A stretch of 64,000 nt of DNA from Parafannyhessea umbonata (GTDB lineage: Bacteria > Actinomycetota > Coriobacteriia > Coriobacteriales > Atopobiaceae). Below the pieces are notes generated by a model. That model saw only the letters and a list, made by a program, of their open reading frames with translations, had not been told where the DNA came from and did not search any database. Shown here one piece after another: positions 59,895 to 64,000 of this stretch; positions within the stretch are counted from its first letter, which is position 1; every line of letters starts with the position of its first letter. A program made the position numbers and the translations under genes. The DNA is taken from contig NZ_LT629759.1 of the NCBI RefSeq assembly GCF_900105025.1, forward strand, positions 868,001-932,000, read 5' to 3'.

Positions 59895-60517
59895 TTGGCA
59901 CCGCCTTCCATAAGACGTCGTATCTCTTCGCGCAACTTGTTTTCCTCGTCGAAGAGCCGGTTCCTGCGCGCGAACTGCTTCTCTTTCCTGTGCCTTGCCT
60001 CTACCTTGGCAAGCCGCTCCTTGAGACGCTCGATCTTCTCGTCCGTGGCATGGCGTTCCTCCACGGTCTCGCCTGCACGTCCCTCATCGCCGTAGGCCAC
60101 CTGCGATGCCATGAGGTCCCAGGTCTGGTCCATGCCGGTGGGGTCGAGCCTGAGCGCGAGCTCGCCGGCGTCCTGCCACTGTCCCACGACGAGGCTCCCG
60201 AGCAGCACCGCAAGGCACGCCCTTCCGTCCCGGGTGCATGCGAACAGCAGCCTGTGCGGGTTCGAGCGGGCGATTGCCGCTAGCGCGGCCTTCGGCACCG
60301 TTGCTCCCTTGAGCGCCACCTCGAGGACGAGCACCTCCTGGACGACATCCCCCGCGGGGATGCCGGTCGTCGAGGGCTTAATCGAGTTCCTCAGGGTGAT
60401 GGACTCGATGTCGTCCACGAACGATCGCCTGGTCGCGGGGTCGAGCTGAAGGTGCTCGTAGAACGCCCTCTTCGGCAGGACCCTGTCGACCTCCGTCGTG
60501 CTCGGCAGTCCTAGCAT
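59891..60517 (-). CDS. DUF4391 domain protein
   Basis: The 208-residue protein fits DUF4391: MLGLPSTTEVDRVLPKRAFYEHL at the start, VLVLEVALKGATVPKAALAAIARSNPHRLLF, and a charged C-terminal coiled coil (EKIERLKERLAKVEARHRKE). DUF4391 genes often stand next to SNF2-type helicases and methyltransferases in defence loci; their function is not known. The ATG at 60517 overlaps the helicase stop (ATGCTAG), and its own stop overlaps the OLD-like start, so the operon is tightly coupled. Confidence 0.75.
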   Translation of the reverse strand: MLGLPSTTEVDRVLPKRAFYEHLQLDPATRRSFVDDIESITLRNSIKPSTTGIPAGDVVQEVLVLEVALKGATVPKAALAAIARSNPHRLLFACTRDGRACLAVLLGSLVVGQWQDAGELALRLDPTGMDQTWDLMASQVAYGDEGRAGETVEERHATDEKIERLKERLAKVEARHRKEKQFARRNRLFDEENKLREEIRRLMEGGAK

Positions 60518-63500
60518 CTGGGCCTCACCACCAGGAAGCACACGAGCTCGAAGTCGTCGAGGCCCGCCACGTCGTTCTCCAGGAAGCCGGTCGTGCCGCC
60601 GCCGAAGAAGCTGTCCACGTCCGACTCCTCCTTGGCGCCCATGATGGAGCTCACGGCGGCATTGAGGAGTCCCATTGCCCAGCGCATGTCGCGGCCGTTC
60701 TTGGTCTCTCTGTTGAGGGGCTTGTAGAGCCGCGGGTCCGGTTCGCCTCTCCCCTTGCAGAGTAGCCTCATCTCGTCGAGGACTGCCTTGGGCTCCAGGT
60801 GTGAGTGGACCACCTCCCCGTCCGAGGCGACCTGTACCACATAGAAGGGGTGGATGCGGTTCCTGCCGTCGGGGTTCATCGCCTCGTTCACGTTGCGAAG
60901 GACGAAGACGATGCCGGGCGTGTCGCCCTCGCAGACCGCCTCGATCCCGGAGGGGAGCCGGTCTATCTCGGGGTTTTCCTTGTAGTAGGCAAGCAGGTCC
61001 ATGCGGAACTCGTTGAGCCCCAGGTCCGTGATCGAGACCCCGCCGGAGACGTCCTCGAGGTCGACGACCTCGTGGCGCATCTGCTCTAGCTGCTGCCTGC
61101 GGTACTCGAGGTCGCCCCTCTCGCCCGGGTTCACGTAGTCGTCGTCCCCCGTTGACGCGAGCACGGTCGCCCTCATCCGCGCCTCGACCCGCTCCTTAAG
61201 GTTGATGTACTCGTCCAGCTCGACGTTGGGCCAGTAGTTGACGAGTTGGATGCAGGCATTCCTGGAGCCGATGCGGTCGATCCGCCCGAAGCGCTGCACG
61301 ATGCGCACGGGGTTCCAGTGGATGTCGTAGTTCACGAGGTAGTCGCAGTCCTGCAGGTTCTGGCCCTCGGAGATGCAGTCCGTGGCTATGAGGACGTCTA
61401 TGTCGTGGCCCTCGAGCGCAGGCGAGAGCACGGCGCGCTCCTTGGAGGCGGGGCTGAAGCACTCGAGCACCTCGGCCATCCTCGCGGGGATGCCGGGGCA
61501 GTTGGTCATACAGCCCTTACCCGTGACGACGGCGGTATTCAGGCCGAGCTCATTCTTCGCGAACTCGGAGACGTGCTCGTAGAGGTAGCGCGCCGTGTCG
61601 GAGAACGCGGTGAAGACGAGCACGTTCCTGTTGCCGGGGTTTATGGGGTGCTCGGCCTTCTCTCGGATGTCCTCGCAGAGCCGCAGGAGCTTCGCGTCGT
61701 GGGCGGGGTCGATGTCATCGATCATGGAGAGCAGCAGGCGCACCGTGTCCGCGTCGCGCGCTACCTCCCCCTCCCAGCTCATCCAGTCCATGTCCTCGAG
61801 AAGGATCCCTGTGCCGCCACCGGCCTCCACCGCCTCCGCGTCGTCGGGGTCGAGGTCGAGGTCGATAGTAGCTCCGGCGTCCGAGACCGAGGCGTTCCCC
61901 TCTCTGTGCTGCTTGTAGTGCTCGATGGTCTGAAGCGTCTGCTCCATGTAGGAGAGCACGCGCTCGAGCGTGAGCCGAAAGGAGCTCACGGAGCTCTCGA
62001 GCCGCTTGAGGAGGTTCGTCGTCATGAGGCGCCTGATGCCCGCCTCGCGACCGGCGGCGGAGAGGTTGCCGCTCTCGGGGTCCTCGTACTTCCCCACCTT
62101 GCTCGGCTGCAGGAAGGCGCTTGGCATGTAGACCGAGAGCGTGAGGGAGTCCAGCTCCGCGTAGATCTCGCGGTAGTTGATGGCGCCAGGCAGCGTCGAG
62201 AGGCTGGGGTCGCGCGAGATGGGCGGGAGGCGCCTCGGGAACGGCCCGAGCGCCGCCGTGTCGTAGTACTGCTGTATGTGCCGCCTGCTGCGTGCGATCG
62301 TAACCTGGTCCAGCACCTCGAAGAAGTCGAAGTCGAGCATGTCCTGGAGCCTGGCGGTGGTCCTCTGGCCGACGGGCAGCTTGGACCACGCGGTGTAGGC
62401 GCCCTGCGCGTTCCTGAAGACCGTCTCCACGTCGCACGAGAGCCCGAGGCGTGCCGACCACGCCTCCGGGTCTCCCTGGTAGGCGAGCGCGAGCTGGTTC
62501 CTGAGGTCGCGGAAGCGGTTGTTGACCGGGGTGGCGGAGAGCATGAGCACCTTGGTCCTCACGCCCTGCTTGATGACCTTCTCCATAAGGGTCTGGTATC
62601 GGTTGAGCCTGTCGTTGGTGGCCGAGTCGCCGCCGTTCCTGAAGTTGTGGCTCTCGTCTATCACGACGAGGTCGTAGTTGCCCCAGTTGACGCGGGAGAG
62701 GTCGACCCCCATGGTCTCGGACATCCCGCGCTCGCGCGAGAGGTCCGTGTGGTAGAGCACGTCGTAGCGGAGCCTGTCCGAGGCGATGGGGTTGTTCACG
62801 ACGTTGCGGTTGTATGTTGTCCAGTTGTCCCGGAGCTTCTTGGGGCACAGGACGAGCACGTTCCTGTTGCGGGACTCGTAGTACTTTATGACCGCGAGCG
62901 CCGTGAACGTCTTGCCCAGGCCGACGGAGTCCGCGAGGATGCAGCCGTCGAAGGTCTCGAGCTTGTTGATGATCGCGATGGCGGCATCCCTCTGGAAGTC
63001 GTACAGCTTGCCCCAAATGGCGCTCTCGCGGAAGCCGGTGCCCTCCTTGGGGAGCACGTCCTCGGACACGTCGTCGAGGAACTCGCTGAAGATGCGGTAG
63101 AGGGCCATGTAGTAGACGAGTTCGGGAGGGTTCTCCTTGTACATGGCCGTGATGGAGTCGACCACCGCGTCCGTCACGTCGTCGAGCCGGCCGGAGTCCC
63201 AGGCCTCGTCGAAGATGTCGAGGAGGGCCCTCGACGTGGACGCGTCCGGCCGCATGACAAGCGCCTGCCTGCCCGAGGAGTTGTCCACGCCCAGCTCCGC
63301 CGTGGTCAGCCCGGCGAACGGCGTGTAGGCGGCGGTCCCCTCCGGGCCGTCCACCACGAGGAAGGTGTTGTCCATCCCGTTGTCCACGCCGAAGGAGCGG
63401 AACTTGGCCTTCCGGCGGATCCAGCGGGCGCACTCGGAGGCGACCGACTTCTGCGTCAGCTCGTTGCGGAGGCGAATCTCCAGCTGGGTCCCGCAGAGCC

Positions 63501-63750
63501 CCTTCTCCCGGGCGAGCCGGGGGATGTAGAACTCCCGCTCCTGCTTGGGGGGCCGGCTCCTGGTGAACGCCTGCGACGTGAAGATGAAGCGGAACTCGTC
63601 GAGGCCGTCGAGCTGCTCCTTGAGCTCCTGGTAGGCGTACATCGAGAAGACCTCGGCCGCGACCGACACGCGGTCGCCGGACCTGATGGTCGAGACCAGG
63701 TCGTCCTTCACGATGTTCGCCTTGTTGTCGAAGAAGGGGGGATGCGTCAT
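60511..63750 (-). CDS. SNF2-like helicase with N-terminal PLD-like domain
   Basis: The 1079-residue protein begins with about 220 residues resembling a phospholipase D-like nuclease fold (DLVSTIRSGDRVSVAAEVFS, LDEFRFIFTSQAF), then superfamily 2 motifs: I in CILADSVGLGKTFTALAV, II in LVVIDESHNFRN, III in LMLSATPVNNR, and the C-terminal V/VI in IATDCISEGQNLQDCDY and QRFGRIDRIGS. An acidic insert lies near residue 640. Such PLD-helicase proteins occur in phage-defence operons. The start at 63750 has GGAGGGAAG and overlaps the RHH gene (ATGA). Confidence 0.88.
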   Translation of the reverse strand: MTHPPFFDNKANIVKDDLVSTIRSGDRVSVAAEVFSMYAYQELKEQLDGLDEFRFIFTSQAFTRSRPPKQEREFYIPRLAREKGLCGTQLEIRLRNELTQKSVASECARWIRRKAKFRSFGVDNGMDNTFLVVDGPEGTAAYTPFAGLTTAELGVDNSSGRQALVMRPDASTSRALLDIFDEAWDSGRLDDVTDAVVDSITAMYKENPPELVYYMALYRIFSEFLDDVSEDVLPKEGTGFRESAIWGKLYDFQRDAAIAIINKLETFDGCILADSVGLGKTFTALAVIKYYESRNRNVLVLCPKKLRDNWTTYNRNVVNNPIASDRLRYDVLYHTDLSRERGMSETMGVDLSRVNWGNYDLVVIDESHNFRNGGDSATNDRLNRYQTLMEKVIKQGVRTKVLMLSATPVNNRFRDLRNQLALAYQGDPEAWSARLGLSCDVETVFRNAQGAYTAWSKLPVGQRTTARLQDMLDFDFFEVLDQVTIARSRRHIQQYYDTAALGPFPRRLPPISRDPSLSTLPGAINYREIYAELDSLTLSVYMPSAFLQPSKVGKYEDPESGNLSAAGREAGIRRLMTTNLLKRLESSVSSFRLTLERVLSYMEQTLQTIEHYKQHREGNASVSDAGATIDLDLDPDDAEAVEAGGGTGILLEDMDWMSWEGEVARDADTVRLLLSMIDDIDPAHDAKLLRLCEDIREKAEHPINPGNRNVLVFTAFSDTARYLYEHVSEFAKNELGLNTAVVTGKGCMTNCPGIPARMAEVLECFSPASKERAVLSPALEGHDIDVLIATDCISEGQNLQDCDYLVNYDIHWNPVRIVQRFGRIDRIGSRNACIQLVNYWPNVELDEYINLKERVEARMRATVLASTGDDDYVNPGERGDLEYRRQQLEQMRHEVVDLEDVSGGVSITDLGLNEFRMDLLAYYKENPEIDRLPSGIEAVCEGDTPGIVFVLRNVNEAMNPDGRNRIHPFYVVQVASDGEVVHSHLEPKAVLDEMRLLCKGRGEPDPRLYKPLNRETKNGRDMRWAMGLLNAAVSSIMGAKEESDVDSFFGGGTTGFLENDVAGLDDFELVCFLVVRPRC

Positions 63751-63956
63751 TCTTTGCTTCCCTCCGAGAGCCTCTCTATGAGGCATACCTTCACGTACGT
63801 TGTCAGGCTCATGCCCTTCAGCTCCGCCGCTTCCTTCGCCGCGTCGCGCAGGTTCCGCGGGATTCGCATAGTGACCGGGACGTTCTCCGAACCCACGAGG
63901 AACGCCTGAATCTCGGTGGGGGTGGCGCCGGAGTCGACGAGCTCTGAGTACTTCAT
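63747..63956 (-). CDS. Ribbon-helix-helix type small DNA-binding protein
   Basis: A 69-residue protein: MKYSELVDSGATPTEIQAFL then VPVTMRIPRNLRDAAKEAAE and LKGMSLTTYVKVCLIERLSE. The VTMRIPRNLRDAAKEAA strand-helix followed by a second helix is the RHH fold seen in Arc-like repressors and antitoxins. The ATG at 63956 is preferred as the fold begins soon after; an in-frame start at 63989 exists. As first gene of the helicase operon it is probably its autoregulator. No cognate toxin of the usual kind follows. Confidence 0.75.
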   Translation of the reverse strand: MKYSELVDSGATPTEIQAFLVGSENVPVTMRIPRNLRDAAKEAAELKGMSLTTYVKVCLIERLSEGSKE

Positions 63957-64000
63957 GGGGACTCTCCTCGAATGCCGCGTGCAGTACAAGTGCAGTCCAT

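Larger units (their letters stand above)
43797..64000. mobile_element. Left end of an integrative element in tRNA-Pro (runs off the window)
   Basis: Supported by a tRNA 3' fragment, an adjacent tyrosine integrase pointing into the element, accessory and defence genes, antibiotic resistance and nested transposons. No conjugation genes are seen to 64000, so whether it is conjugative, mobilizable or a simple genomic island cannot be said. The right border is not in the window. Confidence 0.6.

Noticed and set aside
63747-63956. Antitoxin of a standard toxin-antitoxin pair
   Set aside because: The gene coupled to it encodes a large helicase, not a small toxin, so an operon regulator is more likely.

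Overview
The window looks like the chromosome of a GC-rich actinobacterium of the class Coriobacteriia, most likely the Olsenella/Atopobium group. This is inferred from gene content and order (recX, rny, spoVS, miaB, miaA, hflX, then lexA, nrdR, dut), from Gram-positive style ribosome-binding sites and LexA boxes, and from frequent GTG and TTG starts. No search could be run, so species is left open.

Region 1 (1-35450) is mostly core genome. It holds recombination and RNA-decay genes (probable recA tail, recX, rny), tRNA modification (miaB-miaA) with hflX, the SOS regulator lexA facing a probable SOS-induced LysM division inhibitor, nrdR-dut, two purine/pyrimidine permeases, trxB, a ClC channel, apt, a GarA-like FHA protein with an FtsR-like MerR regulator, ridA with a MalY-type lyase, dacA, pgsA and an orphan larA-like gene. 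From 27 to 35 kb lies a redox cluster: flavodoxins, a flavin reductase, three aldo/keto reductases and two cyclophilin-like proteins. It carries scars of duplication, namely a 166-bp direct repeat derived from the 3' end of a flavodoxin gene and a second flavodoxin remnant.

Region 2 (35900-43800) is a scrapyard of mobile-element pieces: an Abi remnant cut by a frameshifted IS21-type istA, a relaxase C-terminal remnant and a mobC tail. Embedded in it is an apparently intact operon on the minus strand: a 32-residue Cys-containing peptide, a PqqD-like/radical SAM/SPASM protein, a short UvrA-like ABC ATPase and a second radical SAM/SPASM protein. This reads as a RiPP biosynthesis cluster whose UvrA-like member suggests a DNA-linked target or immunity.

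Region 3 (43797-64000) begins with the 3' half of a tRNA-Pro gene and a tyrosine integrase, so it is read as the left end of an integrative element that runs past the window edge. It carries an Abi-type gene, a tet(W) tetracycline-resistance segment with its attenuator leader, and an operon of RHH protein, PLD/SNF2-type helicase, DUF4391 protein and OLD-like ATPase.

The OLD-like ATPase gene is split by a 9,044-bp transposon (50505-59548). The transposon has 24-bp terminal inverted repeats with 2 mismatches, a perfect 8-bp target duplication (CATATTTG), subterminal TGGTTGG-motif arrays, an ISL3-type transposase, and a complete type I restriction-modification operon (hsdM-hsdS-hsdR) plus a HEPN-like protein as cargo. 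Removing it with one target copy rejoins the OLD-like reading frame exactly. The transposon with its RM cargo and the RiPP/UvrA operon are the two most notable finds.
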